From positions 18,079 to 82,078 of the forward strand of contig NZ_JAOVYZ010000005.1 of the NCBI RefSeq assembly GCF_026413145.1: a DNA stretch of 64,000 nucleotides, given 5' to 3'. A program made the position numbers and the translations under genes. Each line of letters opens with the position of its first letter. The first letter of the stretch is position 1. Shown piece by piece: positions 34,061-42,720 of the stretch. The notes under the pieces are model-generated. The model saw only the letters and a list, made by a program, of their open reading frames with translations, was not told the origin of the DNA and made no database searches. This DNA comes from Limosilactobacillus kribbianus. Its GTDB lineage: Bacteria > Bacillota > Bacilli > Lactobacillales > Lactobacillaceae.

Positions 34061-34843
34061 TTACTTGCTGTGCTTCAGCAAATCTTGTTTCATTTCGTTA
34101 AACCGCTTGGCATCCAGAACCTTCAACCGCGGGAAGCTCTTGACCAGGCGCCGCTCATTCCAGTTCAGTAGGCGCAAATCCAGCTCGGCACGCCGGTCTA
34201 GCATCTCAGCACGCCAGTTGTCCAGCCGCTTGGCCAATGCGGGCTTCTCCTCTGGCAGGGCGGATTCCAGCCGTTTGCGCAGGCGTTCGCGGTAGGCCTC
34301 GGCCCGTTCGTTCCACATCTTGGTTGTGGTGTGGAAATGTTGCACGCTGATAATCGTCAGGATCGTGTCGGTGCCCATCACGAGCACCACCATGAGGGCT
34401 AGCATTCCGTGGGTGTGGGCCTCTTCCCAGTTGATCACCCGTTGGACGGCGGGCTGGATGAAGCGGACTAGCACCACCACGCCGATTGCCCAGAAGAGGG
34501 AAATCTGTGGTGCCACCCGCCCCTGGAGGTTCCCCCAGAGGTGTGAGTAGTCCCAGAGCTTCATGTGGAAGGCCTTTTCCAAGAAAAGACTGGCGACGTA
34601 CTCAAAAATGCTGGCGACAACGAAGCCCACCAAGAAAAGCAGGATCAAGTTGTCGGAGACGCGAAAGGTCGTGATCAAAATCGTGGTCACCGCAAAGCCG
34701 TAGACTGGACAGTAGGGGCCGAAAAGAAAGCCCCGGTAGGCAAAATGGTGATCCTTGATGGAACAGTAGATTGTCTCCCATACCCAGCCGATGACGGCGT
34801 AGGTGAAGAAGAGAACGATGATCTCGGATAGGCTGTAGGGCAT
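34061..34843 (-). CDS. CmpB-like putative ABC transporter permease
   Basis: A 260-residue membrane protein of the ABC_trans_CmpB type. About six membrane helices occupy residues 8-170: the conserved start IVLFFTYAVIGWVWETIYCS, then FAYRGFLFGPYCPVYGFAV and SIFEYVASLFLEKAFHMKLWDYS. The C-terminal 90 residues are charged and probably coiled (RAEAYRERLRKRLESALPEEKPALAKRL). It has no partner ATPase of its own here, and the ABC name is historical. It starts 11 nt after the ABC-F gene on the same strand. Function unknown. Confidence 0.75.
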   Translation of the reverse strand: MPYSLSEIIVLFFTYAVIGWVWETIYCSIKDHHFAYRGFLFGPYCPVYGFAVTTILITTFRVSDNLILLFLVGFVVASIFEYVASLFLEKAFHMKLWDYSHLWGNLQGRVAPQISLFWAIGVVVLVRFIQPAVQRVINWEEAHTHGMLALMVVLVMGTDTILTIISVQHFHTTTKMWNERAEAYRERLRKRLESALPEEKPALAKRLDNWRAEMLDRRAELDLRLLNWNERRLVKSFPRLKVLDAKRFNEMKQDLLKHSK

Positions 34844-34854
34844 GATTTCCTCCC

Positions 34855-36396
34855 TTATTTCAGACTGAGCTTTTCGACGTTGAGGATTTTATCAAGCCAA
34901 CCGGTGTAGAAGCTTTCCTCGTGGCTGACCAGGATCAGGTTGCCCGGGAACTCTTGCAGGGCGGTCTTTAACCCCTCCTTGGTCTCGTCATCCAGGTGGT
35001 TGGTCGGTTCGTCCATGATCAGGAAGTTGCACGGTGTCAGTTCCAGGATAGCCAGCTTGACCTTGGTCTGCTCACCACCGGACAGGAGCTGGAGCGGCTT
35101 TTGGGTGTTGGCGGCGTTGATCCCGGCCCGGGCCAGCTTGGTCCGAATGGTCCGCGGCTGCATGGTCGGAAAAAGATTCTGGATCGTCTGCAGTGGTGTC
35201 AGTGACGGGTCATCCCAGACCAGGTCCTGGTCAAAGTAATTGATCTTGGCCGACGGGGAAAAGGTCGCCGTCCCGCCCAGCGCCGGAATCTTTTTTAAGA
35301 TCGACTTGATCAAAGTCGACTTGCCGACCCCGTTGAAACCGGTAAAGAGCAGTTTCTCCCCCATCGTCATCGAGAAGGTCACCGGCGCCAGCAGCGGCCG
35401 GCCGTAACCCACCGACAGCTTTTCGACCCGCAGTGCGTTGGCCGAGCCGGTGTTTTCGTATGGGAAGTGGAAGGTCGCCTTGAGGTTGTCCTCCGGCGGA
35501 TCAATCCGCTTCATCCGGGCCAGCATCTTCTCCCGGGACTTGGCCATCGTCGACTTGGACCCGGCCTTATTTTTGCGGATGAAGCGCTCGGCCTTTTCGA
35601 TCACAACCTGCTGCTTCTCGTATTCGCGCTCCTGAAACTCCTTGCGTTCTTCCTTTTGGCGCATCGCCTGCTGGAAGCTGCCCCGGTACTTGGTAATCTT
35701 GCCAAAGGAGACGTCACAGATCGTGTTGGTGACCTTTTCGAGGAAGTCGTAATCGTGGGAAATGATCATCGCTGCCCCGTCGAAATCGTTGAGGTAGTCG
35801 ATCAGCCATTCGATGTGGGCCGTATCCAGGTAGTTGGTCGGTTCGTCCAGCAGGATCACGTCTGGATTCTCCAGCAGCATCTTGGCTAGGATGATCTTCG
35901 AACGCTGGCCACCACTCATCTCCGAGACGACGTGGTCCTTGCCGATGTCGGTCAGTCCGAGCCCGTTCATGACCCGTTCGACCTGGGTTTCAATGTCGTA
36001 AAAGTTGTTGGCATCCAGCTTTTCTTGAATTCGGCCGGCCTTGGTCAGCAGCTCGTCATCCATCTTCGTCGCGTATTCCGTGTAGTAGGCGTTCATCTGG
36101 TCGTTGAGCTTATACAGATCCGCAAAGGCGGTGTGCAAAAATTCAATCAGGGTCATCCCCTGAGGAATGTCCACGTACTGGTCGAGGTAGCCGATTTTGA
36201 CTCCCTTCTGCCACTTCACGCTGCCATCAACGGGCAGGACCTTGCCGATCAGGATCTTAATCAGCGTACTCTTGCCGGCCCCGTTTTGGCCGACGATCCC
36301 CATGTGTTCGTGTTTTTCTAATTGAAAGCTGGCGTCCTCGTACAGTTTTTTGTCGGCATAGGACATCGTCAGGCCTTCAACATCTAACACTGCCAT
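34855..36396 (-). CDS. ABC-F family ATPase (YbiT/YkpA-like)
   Basis: A 513-residue soluble protein with two ABC ATPase domains and no membrane helices. The first Walker A (GQNGAGKST) is at residues 36-44 and the second (GFNGVGKST) near 355. Signature motifs are SGGQRSK and SGGEQTK, with DEPTNYLD and DEPTNHLD after them. A charged helical linker (near 225-300) joins the domains, as in ABC-F factors that bind the ribosomal E site. The order matches YbiT/YkpA types rather than classic antibiotic-resistance ABC-F. GGGGTGA precedes the ATG. Confidence 0.88.
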   Translation of the reverse strand: MAVLDVEGLTMSYADKKLYEDASFQLEKHEHMGIVGQNGAGKSTLIKILIGKVLPVDGSVKWQKGVKIGYLDQYVDIPQGMTLIEFLHTAFADLYKLNDQMNAYYTEYATKMDDELLTKAGRIQEKLDANNFYDIETQVERVMNGLGLTDIGKDHVVSEMSGGQRSKIILAKMLLENPDVILLDEPTNYLDTAHIEWLIDYLNDFDGAAMIISHDYDFLEKVTNTICDVSFGKITKYRGSFQQAMRQKEERKEFQEREYEKQQVVIEKAERFIRKNKAGSKSTMAKSREKMLARMKRIDPPEDNLKATFHFPYENTGSANALRVEKLSVGYGRPLLAPVTFSMTMGEKLLFTGFNGVGKSTLIKSILKKIPALGGTATFSPSAKINYFDQDLVWDDPSLTPLQTIQNLFPTMQPRTIRTKLARAGINAANTQKPLQLLSGGEQTKVKLAILELTPCNFLIMDEPTNHLDDETKEGLKTALQEFPGNLILVSHEESFYTGWLDKILNVEKLSLK

Positions 36397-36590
36397 TTAT
36401 TTTCACCCCATTATGCATCAATATAATTGCTTTCCATGGTATCACAATCCGCGCTGCTCCAGCAATTGCTTGCCTTTGTTACAATCAACTAACATTTTTG
36501 GTCATTTTTCTTTTGGAAAGCCTTCACAATTTATTCATATCGTCCCCTTAAGGTAGAAAGCGTAGTCTTAAGCAAAATTTAACAGATGGA

Positions 36591-37700
36591 GTGATTCTTA
36601 TCATTAAGAAGAAAATTGTTTCCAAGACACTGATGGCCGCTTTGGGGGCAGCGAGTGCACTGGCCGTTGCAACTACAGCTAACGCCGACACTCAGGTGCA
36701 GGTCAAAGCGGGTGACACCGTTTGGAACTATGCCCAGGAATACAAGACCACGGTCAACGCAATCGTCCAGCGCAATCAGCTGGCGAATCCAGATGTCCTC
36801 CAAATTGGACAAACGCTGATCATTCCTGACTCTGCAACGAGTGCCACTAGCCAGGCCGATACGACCAGTACGGCAGTTGCAACCATTGTCAACCCGCTGA
36901 GCACCAGCACGGCCGCTTCGGCAAACAGTACTGCCAGTGCCCAGCTCGCTACCGGGGTCGTCAGCTCAAATAGTGCAGCTACCAGCCAGAGCACGGCAGT
37001 CAGCCTGACAAGCACGGCAGCTGATCTGAATTCTGCCAGCCAAAGCGCCATCGCTGAAACAGCTGATCAGCAAAGCGAAGGCAGCCAGGCGCAAACCGGT
37101 TCCTCAGCGGCAACGAACAATTACACCCCGGCAAGCGGTACCCCAACGACCTACGCCGCTAACTCTGCCGCCGCGCACCAAGCAATGAGCAGCTACGCAA
37201 TTAGCTACGGCACCGTCGAGCGGACCGCCGCGGCCTACAACTCACAGGCAACCAGCCAGACTGCCCAGGCCGCCAGCTCAGCTGCTCAGAGCACCACGAG
37301 CTACGCAAGCCAAAGCACCAGCAATGCCGCACAAAGTACTACCAGCACTACCACTTCCAGTGCCGTGGCAACTGCGAAATCCATGATCGGTGTTCCGTAC
37401 GTCTGGGGTGGGAACACGCCAAGCGGTTTTGACTGCTCCGGTTTGGTTCAATACTCCTACAACCTGGGCTCTAACTACCGGACGACCTATCAACAGGCCA
37501 CCCTTGGTCAGCACAAGTACGACGTGGAAAACGCCCAGAGCGGTGACCTCTACTTCTGGGGGACCGAAAGCGCACCGTACCACGTTGCCATTGCGGAGGG
37601 GAACGGGAACTACATCCAGGCCCCAACCCCTGGTCAAAACGTTCAGGAAGGTAATATTCAATACTACCGGCCGAACTACTACATTAGTATGAACCAGTAA
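36591..37700 (+). CDS. secreted LysM-NlpC/P60 peptidoglycan endopeptidase
   Basis: A 369-residue cell-wall hydrolase. Signal peptide (KKKIVSKTLMAALGAASALAVATTANA), one LysM domain (residues about 34-80), a Ser/Thr/Ala-rich linker of about 170 residues, then a C-terminal NlpC/P60 domain. The catalytic Cys is in GFDCSG near 282 and the His in PYHVAIAEG near 331. It cuts stem peptides in peptidoglycan. The frame has only a GTG at 36591, which overlaps its own Shine-Dalgarno (TGGAG). An ATC at 36600 or ATT at 36603 has better spacing, so the start is uncertain by up to 4 codons. Confidence 0.88.
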   Translation: MILIIKKKIVSKTLMAALGAASALAVATTANADTQVQVKAGDTVWNYAQEYKTTVNAIVQRNQLANPDVLQIGQTLIIPDSATSATSQADTTSTAVATIVNPLSTSTAASANSTASAQLATGVVSSNSAATSQSTAVSLTSTAADLNSASQSAIAETADQQSEGSQAQTGSSAATNNYTPASGTPTTYAANSAAAHQAMSSYAISYGTVERTAAAYNSQATSQTAQAASSAAQSTTSYASQSTSNAAQSTTSTTTSSAVATAKSMIGVPYVWGGNTPSGFDCSGLVQYSYNLGSNYRTTYQQATLGQHKYDVENAQSGDLYFWGTESAPYHVAIAEGNGNYIQAPTPGQNVQEGNIQYYRPNYYISMNQ

Positions 37701-37726
37701 AGATTAAATTTTTCTAATAAAAAGAA

Positions 37727-37755
37727 TTGACAGCTTGCCAGACCTTGGGTATACT
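37727..37755 (+). promoter_or_regulatory. consensus promoter of the trpXYZ-type operon
   Basis: TTGACA (37727-37732), a 17-nt spacer and TATACT (37750-37755): a near-perfect housekeeping promoter. Confidence 0.85.
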
Positions 37756-37787
37756 AAGAGCAATTAATAACCAAGGAGCAAGCAACA

Positions 37788-37838
37788 ATGAAGAAGTTTC
37801 AATCTCACAACGTGAATATTTGTTGGCAAAGCCGGTAG
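37788..37838 (+). CDS. 16-residue leader peptide with one Trp codon
   Basis: AAGGAG (37773-37778) stands 9 nt before an ATG. The peptide is MKKFQSHNVNICWQSR, then TAG. The TGG codon is codon 13 of 16. Just after it, AGCCGG (37830-37835) can pair with CCGGCT (37887-37892). A ribosome stalled at the Trp codon would mask AGCCGG. Position, Shine-Dalgarno and the tryptophan-type transporter downstream all point to a ribosome-mediated attenuator. Confidence 0.8.
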   Translation: MKKFQSHNVNICWQSR

Positions 37839-37987
37839 ACGGGTTGTTTCGGTATCGATGCAACCTGACAACAGATTGCATCTGTGCCGGCTGAGATTGT
37901 TATTTCATTCAGTCCGCATGGATCCACATGCGGGCTTTTTATTTTGCTTCATCAGCGAGGGTCCCGCATGCGGACGCTCGCTTTTTT
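37800..37987 (+). promoter_or_regulatory. leader-peptide attenuator with two terminators
   Basis: Pairing 1-2: AGCCGG (37830-37835) with CCGGCT (37887-37892). A separate hairpin is GATGCAA with TTGCATC. Terminator 1: GTCCGCATG (37912-37920) with CATGCGGGC (37927-37935), then T5. Terminator 2: AGCGAG with CTCGCT around a GTCC/GGAC core (37954-37982), then T6. GGCTGA (37889-37894) can pair with TCAGTCC (37909-37915) as an antiterminator that destroys terminator 1. When Trp is scarce, stalling frees segment 2 for antitermination. Confidence 0.7.
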
Positions 37988-38012
37988 ATTTTAGAAAGGT
38001 GTGAATCATCAC

Positions 38013-39002
38013 ATGAAACGCATGTATAGCCTCATTGCAATTATTCTTGTTTTCCTGGGCTTCGCCTTCTTTAAGGAAAATGGTGGCTTAGTCAAACAGC
38101 GAACACCCCGGATCGGTGTTTTGACCCTGATGCACCACCCGGCCCTCGACCAGATCTACAAGGGCTTTGTCGATGAGTTAGCCAAGGAAGGCTACCACAA
38201 CGGCAAGAACATCAAGATCGAGTACCAAAACGCCAACGGGGACCAGAGCAACCTGAAGACGATGGCCTCCAAGCTGGTCAACGACAACTGTACCGTCATC
38301 TACAGCATCACCACCCCAGCGGCCCAGGCGGTTGCCAACTCTACCACCAAGACGCCAATCATCCTCGGGGCAGTCACCGATCCAAAGGGCGCCGGCCTGG
38401 TTAAGGACAACAAGCATCCCGGCGGCAACATCACTGGGGTCTCCGATCAGGCCCCAATCAAGGAGCAGATTAACCTGATCAAGGAGTTCATGCCCAACAT
38501 GAAGACACTCGGGGTCATCTACACCTCCAGTGATTCCTCAGCCGTCGCCGGCTACCATCAGATCGTCCGTGAATGTAAGAAACAAGGGATCACGCTGAAG
38601 GCCTACTCAATTGCTAACAGCAACGACCTCAACCAGGTTTCCGAGCAAATGCTCAGCCAGGTTGACGCCGTGATCGTCCCGACCGATAACACCATCGCCG
38701 GGGCTATGCAGACCCTGGTCAAGAACGCCAACGCGGCGAAGAAGCCGGTCTTCCCGGCTGCCGGAACGATGGTTAAGCAGGGTGGGGTTGCCACCTACAG
38801 CGTCAACCAGTACGACCTCGGTGTCCGGGGCGCCAAGATGACCGTCCAAGTCCTCAAGGGCAAGAAGCCAGCAGACACGCCGATCCAGTACGTCCGCCAC
38901 GGTGAACCGGTCTTGAACCTCAAGCAGGCCCGCAAGCTCGGCCTGACCGTTCCAAAGCATTTCCAAAAAGAAGCACAGCAAGAAGGAGTGATCTACAAAT
39001 GA
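38013..39002 (+). CDS. trpX: TrpX-type ABC transporter substrate-binding protein
   Basis: A 329-residue binding protein of the ABC_sub_bind family. An N-terminal membrane anchor (MYSLIAIILVFLGFAFF) has no lipobox cysteine. The mature protein shows RIGVLTLMHHPALDQIYKGFVDELAKEGY and the periplasmic-binding-like core with PIILGAVTDPKGAGLV and GNITGVSDQ. Family members in lactic acid bacteria import tryptophan or other aromatic amino acids, which fits the Trp-codon leader. AAAGGTG suits the ATG at 38013. The stop overlaps the next start by 4 nt. Confidence 0.85.
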   Translation: MKRMYSLIAIILVFLGFAFFKENGGLVKQRTPRIGVLTLMHHPALDQIYKGFVDELAKEGYHNGKNIKIEYQNANGDQSNLKTMASKLVNDNCTVIYSITTPAAQAVANSTTKTPIILGAVTDPKGAGLVKDNKHPGGNITGVSDQAPIKEQINLIKEFMPNMKTLGVIYTSSDSSAVAGYHQIVRECKKQGITLKAYSIANSNDLNQVSEQMLSQVDAVIVPTDNTIAGAMQTLVKNANAAKKPVFPAAGTMVKQGGVATYSVNQYDLGVRGAKMTVQVLKGKKPADTPIQYVRHGEPVLNLKQARKLGLTVPKHFQKEAQQEGVIYK

Positions 39003-39895
39003 ATCTTATCGTTTCCTCAATCGGGCAAGGGCTTCTCTGGGCACTCCTCGGGCTTGGCCTTTACCTGACTTTTAGAATCCTCGACTTCTGTGACATGACC
39101 GTTGAAGGGACCTTCCCGCTGGGTGCGGCCACCGCGGTCACCGCCATCACCCACGGTGTTAGCCCACTACTGGCCACTTTGCTAGCAGTCGGGACCGGGA
39201 TGATCGCCGGCCTGGTCACCGGCCTGCTCTATACCAAGGGGAAGATCCCCAGCCTGCTCGCCGGGATTCTGACAATGACCGCCATCTACTCGGTCAACCT
39301 GCGGATCATGGGCAAGTCCAACATCTCCCTGCTGGGCAAGCCAACCCTGTTTAACGGGGCCCTCAAAAATCTGCCCCAGTACTTCGATAGCGTCACGCTG
39401 GGGTTAATCGTGATCGCCATCGTCACCATCCTGATGGTGGCCTTCCTCGCAACCGACTACGGCCAGGCCTTCATCGCCACCGGGGATAACCCGACAATGG
39501 CCAAGGCCTTCGGGATCCACACCGACAAGATGGTGATCGTCGGCCTGATGGTCTCCAACGGAATGGTCGGCCTCTGTGGCGCCCTAATCGCCCAGAATAA
39601 CGGATACGCCGACGTCAACATGGGGATCGGGACCATCGTGATCGCCCTGGCCTCGATCATTATCGGCGAAGTGGCCTTCGGTGAACTGACCCTCAACCAA
39701 CGGCTGGTCGCAGTCACCTTGGGTAGTATCATCTACCGGCTGATCCTGCTGGCGGTCCTGCAGCTTGGTTTTTCTGCCAACGACCTCAACCTCATTTCAT
39801 CGATCGTCCTCGCCATCAGCATGATGATTCCGCAATTCGAACAGCACCTCAACATTAAGAAGCCAATTCTCAGGGGGGTTCAGCCACATGAGTAA
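38999..39895 (+). CDS. trpY: TrpY-type ABC transporter permease
   Basis: A 298-residue permease with about nine membrane helices, of the branched-chain/BPD class 2 permease family. It opens with LLWALLGLGLYLTFRILDFCDMTVEGTFPLGAA, diagnostic of the YufP/TrpY-like permeases paired with ABC_sub_bind proteins. It overlaps trpX by 4 nt (ATGA) and the ATPase gene by 8 nt, so the three genes are translated together. It forms the membrane channel of the importer. Confidence 0.87.
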   Translation: MNLIVSSIGQGLLWALLGLGLYLTFRILDFCDMTVEGTFPLGAATAVTAITHGVSPLLATLLAVGTGMIAGLVTGLLYTKGKIPSLLAGILTMTAIYSVNLRIMGKSNISLLGKPTLFNGALKNLPQYFDSVTLGLIVIAIVTILMVAFLATDYGQAFIATGDNPTMAKAFGIHTDKMVIVGLMVSNGMVGLCGALIAQNNGYADVNMGIGTIVIALASIIIGEVAFGELTLNQRLVAVTLGSIIYRLILLAVLQLGFSANDLNLISSIVLAISMMIPQFEQHLNIKKPILRGVQPHE

Positions 39896-40652
39896 GCCAA
39901 TTTTAGAGTTAAAAAACGTTCAGACCGTCGTTAACAAGGGGACTTCCAATGAGACGATGATTTTGAAGGGAATCAACCTGGAGATCAACGACGGCGACTT
40001 CATCACCATCGTCGGCACGAACGGGGCCGGAAAATCCACCCTCTTCAACGTCATCGGTGGCAACCTGCGCGCCGACAACGGCCAGATCCTGCACAACGGC
40101 AAGGACATCACCAATTCCAGTGAGGAGGACCGAACTGCCTTCCTCGCCCGGGTCTTCCAGGATCCCAAGCTGGGAACGGCACCGCGGATGACGGTCGCCG
40201 AAAACATGCTTCTGGCCACTAAGCGGGGCGAACGGCGCCACCTGATTCCACGAAAACTCAAGCAGAACATGGCCCGTTTTACCAAACTGGCCGCCACGAT
40301 GAACAACGGCCTAGAAGACCGGATGACCACGGCGACCGGGGCCCTCTCCGGTGGTCAGCGCCAGGCTCTGAGCTTCTTGATGGCCACCCTCAAGCGGCCG
40401 GACATCCTGCTGCTGGACGAACACACCGCCGCCCTGGACCCCCACACCAGTTTGAACCTTCTCCACGCTACGAACGAGCGGATCACTCACGACCATCTGA
40501 CGGCCCTGATGATCACCCACCACCTAGAGGATGCCCTGACCTATGGCAACCGACTGATCGTGTTAAAGGACGGCCAGATCAAGGCCGACTTCAGCGGTCC
40601 GGAAAAGGAGCAACTGACGGTGGACAAGTTGTATCAGTATTTTGAAGATTAA
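39888..40652 (+). CDS. trpZ: TrpZ-type ABC transporter ATPase
   Basis: A 254-residue ATPase. Walker A is GTNGAGKST near residues 43-51, the signature is LSGGQRQAL near 149, and Walker B is LLLDEHTAALDP near 172. The His after the Walker B Glu (DEH rather than DEP) is typical of this family. It drives uptake by the TrpXY complex. It is the last gene of the operon, followed by a terminator. Confidence 0.88.
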   Translation: MSKPILELKNVQTVVNKGTSNETMILKGINLEINDGDFITIVGTNGAGKSTLFNVIGGNLRADNGQILHNGKDITNSSEEDRTAFLARVFQDPKLGTAPRMTVAENMLLATKRGERRHLIPRKLKQNMARFTKLAATMNNGLEDRMTTATGALSGGQRQALSFLMATLKRPDILLLDEHTAALDPHTSLNLLHATNERITHDHLTALMITHHLEDALTYGNRLIVLKDGQIKADFSGPEKEQLTVDKLYQYFED

Positions 40653-40654
40653 TA

Positions 40655-40700
40655 AAATCGGAAGAGCCAGCATTACTGCTGCCCTTCCGATTTTTATTTT
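40655..40700 (+). terminator. terminator of the trpXYZ-type operon
   Basis: AAATCGGAAG (40655-40664) pairs with CTTCCGATTT (40684-40693), with an inner AGCA/TGCT stem, then a T-rich run. Confidence 0.85.
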
Positions 40701-40729
40701 CTCTTTATAAAGCTTTTTCTCACTCAAAT

Positions 40730-40999
40730 TCATTCCGCTTGCCATTTTCCGAGGCGCCGCAGGTTCATCCGAAATCCCCGGGCGGCCCAGGCAACCCAGT
40801 GGCTGATCCACTGCTTGCCCATGCTCAGCGGCCGCGAAATCTCTTCGTCATAGTCATCTAAATACAGGTTGTCATACCGATCGAGGTGACCAAACGGCTG
40901 GTGGTTGATCGCAAACCGATAGGTGGTCTCACCGCTCGTCGCCGGTTCAACCTCAACTTGCTCTTCCTGCATTACCTTCAACAAATCCTTGTCCGTCAT
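40730..40999 (-). CDS. small hypothetical protein
   Basis: An 89-residue soluble, acidic-to-neutral protein that I do not recognise. Its first half is acidic (DKDLLKVMQEEQVEVEP). The middle has LDRYDNLYLDDYDEEI, and the end is basic and aromatic (WISHWVAWAARGFRMNLRRLGKW). No membrane helix or known motif is seen. AAAGGGGCG lies 8 nt upstream of the ATG, which supports translation. It is convergent with trpZ and 130 nt upstream of the opuC stop codon. Function unknown. Confidence 0.6.
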   Translation of the reverse strand: MTDKDLLKVMQEEQVEVEPATSGETTYRFAINHQPFGHLDRYDNLYLDDYDEEISRPLSMGKQWISHWVAWAARGFRMNLRRLGKWQAE

Positions 41000-41127
41000 C
41001 TATCAGCGCCCCTTTCGTTCATTCTTCACCTCCATTATAGGGTGCTTGGCGGGGTAAGTTAAATCACCTAGCTTGAAATTAATCAAAGCCGGATCACGAC
41101 ATGCTTCGTAGTCCGCTTTTGATGATG

Positions 41128-41787
41128 CTATTCTTTTAGCCCCTTTGGTGAAAATAATTTTTGGATCCAACCAAGAACAAGATCGGAAACAATCGCCATT
41201 AGCGCCGTCGGGAGTGCTCCCGCCAAAATTATAGCGCCACCATTTGTTGCATTAGTCCCCCGGATAATAATATCACCAAGACCACCAGCACCGATAAAGG
41301 CCCCAATCGCTGTCACCCCGATTGCCACCACCAGGGCGTTTCGAATTCCTGCCATAATAACGGAGATTGACAGTGGAATTTCAACCATCATCAGCTGCTG
41401 CCAACGGGTCATTCCCATCCCCTTGCTGGCGTCAAGCACCGCGGGCGACGTATTGCGCAGGCCCGTATACGTATTTTGAATAATTGGCAAGAGCGAATAG
41501 AGAAAAATCGTGGTAATTACCGTCTGATCGCCAAGACCCAGGCCGAGCATCAAGATCGAAAGCATTGCGAGTGATGGAATCGTCTGGATTAGATTAGCAA
41601 CCTGAATCACTGGATTGGAGAGACGCCGATAATGGGCAATTAACGCACCAATTGGGATCCCGATCAGGGCAGCGAAGAACACCCCTTCAATTGAAATCAA
41701 AAAGTGCTGATTGAACTTTCCTAAAATGTAGTAACCGTTATGCTGAAAATAATAAAAGAATTGTTGCCACAGTCCCATGTCCTTCAT
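41128..41787 (-). CDS. opuCD: osmoprotectant ABC permease OpuCD-like
   Basis: A 219-residue permease with six membrane helices of the glycine betaine/carnitine/choline importer type. The N terminus GKFNQHFLISIEGVFFAALIGIPIGALIAHY and the EAA loop DASKGMGMTRWQQLMMVEIPLSISVIMAGIRNA are typical of OpuCD. It is the last gene of a four-gene opuC operon. AGGTGA precedes the ATG. The coding sequence is clearly AT-richer than genes on either side of the operon. Confidence 0.88.
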   Translation of the reverse strand: MKDMGLWQQFFYYFQHNGYYILGKFNQHFLISIEGVFFAALIGIPIGALIAHYRRLSNPVIQVANLIQTIPSLAMLSILMLGLGLGDQTVITTIFLYSLLPIIQNTYTGLRNTSPAVLDASKGMGMTRWQQLMMVEIPLSISVIMAGIRNALVVAIGVTAIGAFIGAGGLGDIIIRGTNATNGGAIILAGALPTALMAIVSDLVLGWIQKLFSPKGLKE

Positions 41788-41793
41788 CGCTCG

Positions 41794-42720
41794 TCACCTC
41801 TTTGTAAAATAGTGGTGCTTGACAAGAAAATGATGCGCAACGGTTGACGGCTCAAGCAGCTGATCATCAACCTGATAATTGAGCTCCTGCATAGTTTCCA
41901 GGTTAATCTGGCCATCTAGCTTGTGAATGGTCGGGCCAAGCTGCGGGTACTTTTTCAAAATCGACTCGTTGGCCACCGCCGCTGCCTCGTATGGTGGGAA
42001 GAACTGCCGATCATCTTTTAAGATCTTTAACTGATAGCTCTTAATCCGCCCATCCGTAGAATAACCAAGAATTGTCTGCATTTTCCCCTGCTCGGCGGCA
42101 TCGTAGACTAGGCCGATCTGCATCGGGTAAACGCGCTTAAAGTCAAAGCCATATTCCTTCTTAAAGCTCCGATAACCGTCACCTTTTCGATTGATCCAGG
42201 AGCTATCGACTCCCGCATTCCACTGACTGGCAAAAGACTTCAGGTCGCTAACGGTCTCTAGATTCTTCTGATGTGCCAGCTGCTTCGTAACCATGAAAGC
42301 GTAAGTATCCGCAAAGCCATAGGTTGGGAAACGGACCTCATGATAACGACTTTTCAGCTCGCGATCAACGATCCGCGTAGCAACTTGGGGGTTCTTTTCC
42401 GGCTTTTCACCAAGAGTTCCGGTTAAGTCCGTTCCGGTATAAGAAGTCGCCATTACATCCGCATTATTACGTTGCAGGGCCTTATGACAAACCGTTGATG
42501 AACCAAGATTGCCAATAATCTTTGTCTTCATTCCCGTATCGTGTTCAATCAGCTGACTTAAAATGTTCGCCATGATTTGTGACTCGGTAGAAGATACAGC
42601 CGCAATTCGAATCGTCCCACTCGTATTCTTTGCTTCATACTTGTGACTACAGCCAGCAAGGACGAAGAACGCAATAATGGTCAGCGGAATCCATAACCAG
42701 CGCTGCTTAATTTTCATCAT
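41794..42720 (-). CDS. opuCC: osmoprotectant-binding lipoprotein OpuCC-like
   Basis: About 308 residues. A lipoprotein signal ends in FVLAGC, so the protein is lipid-anchored outside the membrane. The mature part ([34 protein letters not shown]) matches OpuAC-type binding proteins for betaine, carnitine or choline. Start choices are the GTG at 42726 or the ATGs at 42720 and 42717; AGGAAGG favours the ATGs. It overlaps the end of opuCB and lies 6 nt before opuCD. Confidence 0.88.
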   Translation of the reverse strand: MMKIKQRWLWIPLTIIAFFVLAGCSHKYEAKNTSGTIRIAAVSSTESQIMANILSQLIEHDTGMKTKIIGNLGSSTVCHKALQRNNADVMATSYTGTDLTGTLGEKPEKNPQVATRIVDRELKSRYHEVRFPTYGFADTYAFMVTKQLAHQKNLETVSDLKSFASQWNAGVDSSWINRKGDGYRSFKKEYGFDFKRVYPMQIGLVYDAAEQGKMQTILGYSTDGRIKSYQLKILKDDRQFFPPYEAAAVANESILKKYPQLGPTIHKLDGQINLETMQELNYQVDDQLLEPSTVAHHFLVKHHYFTKR

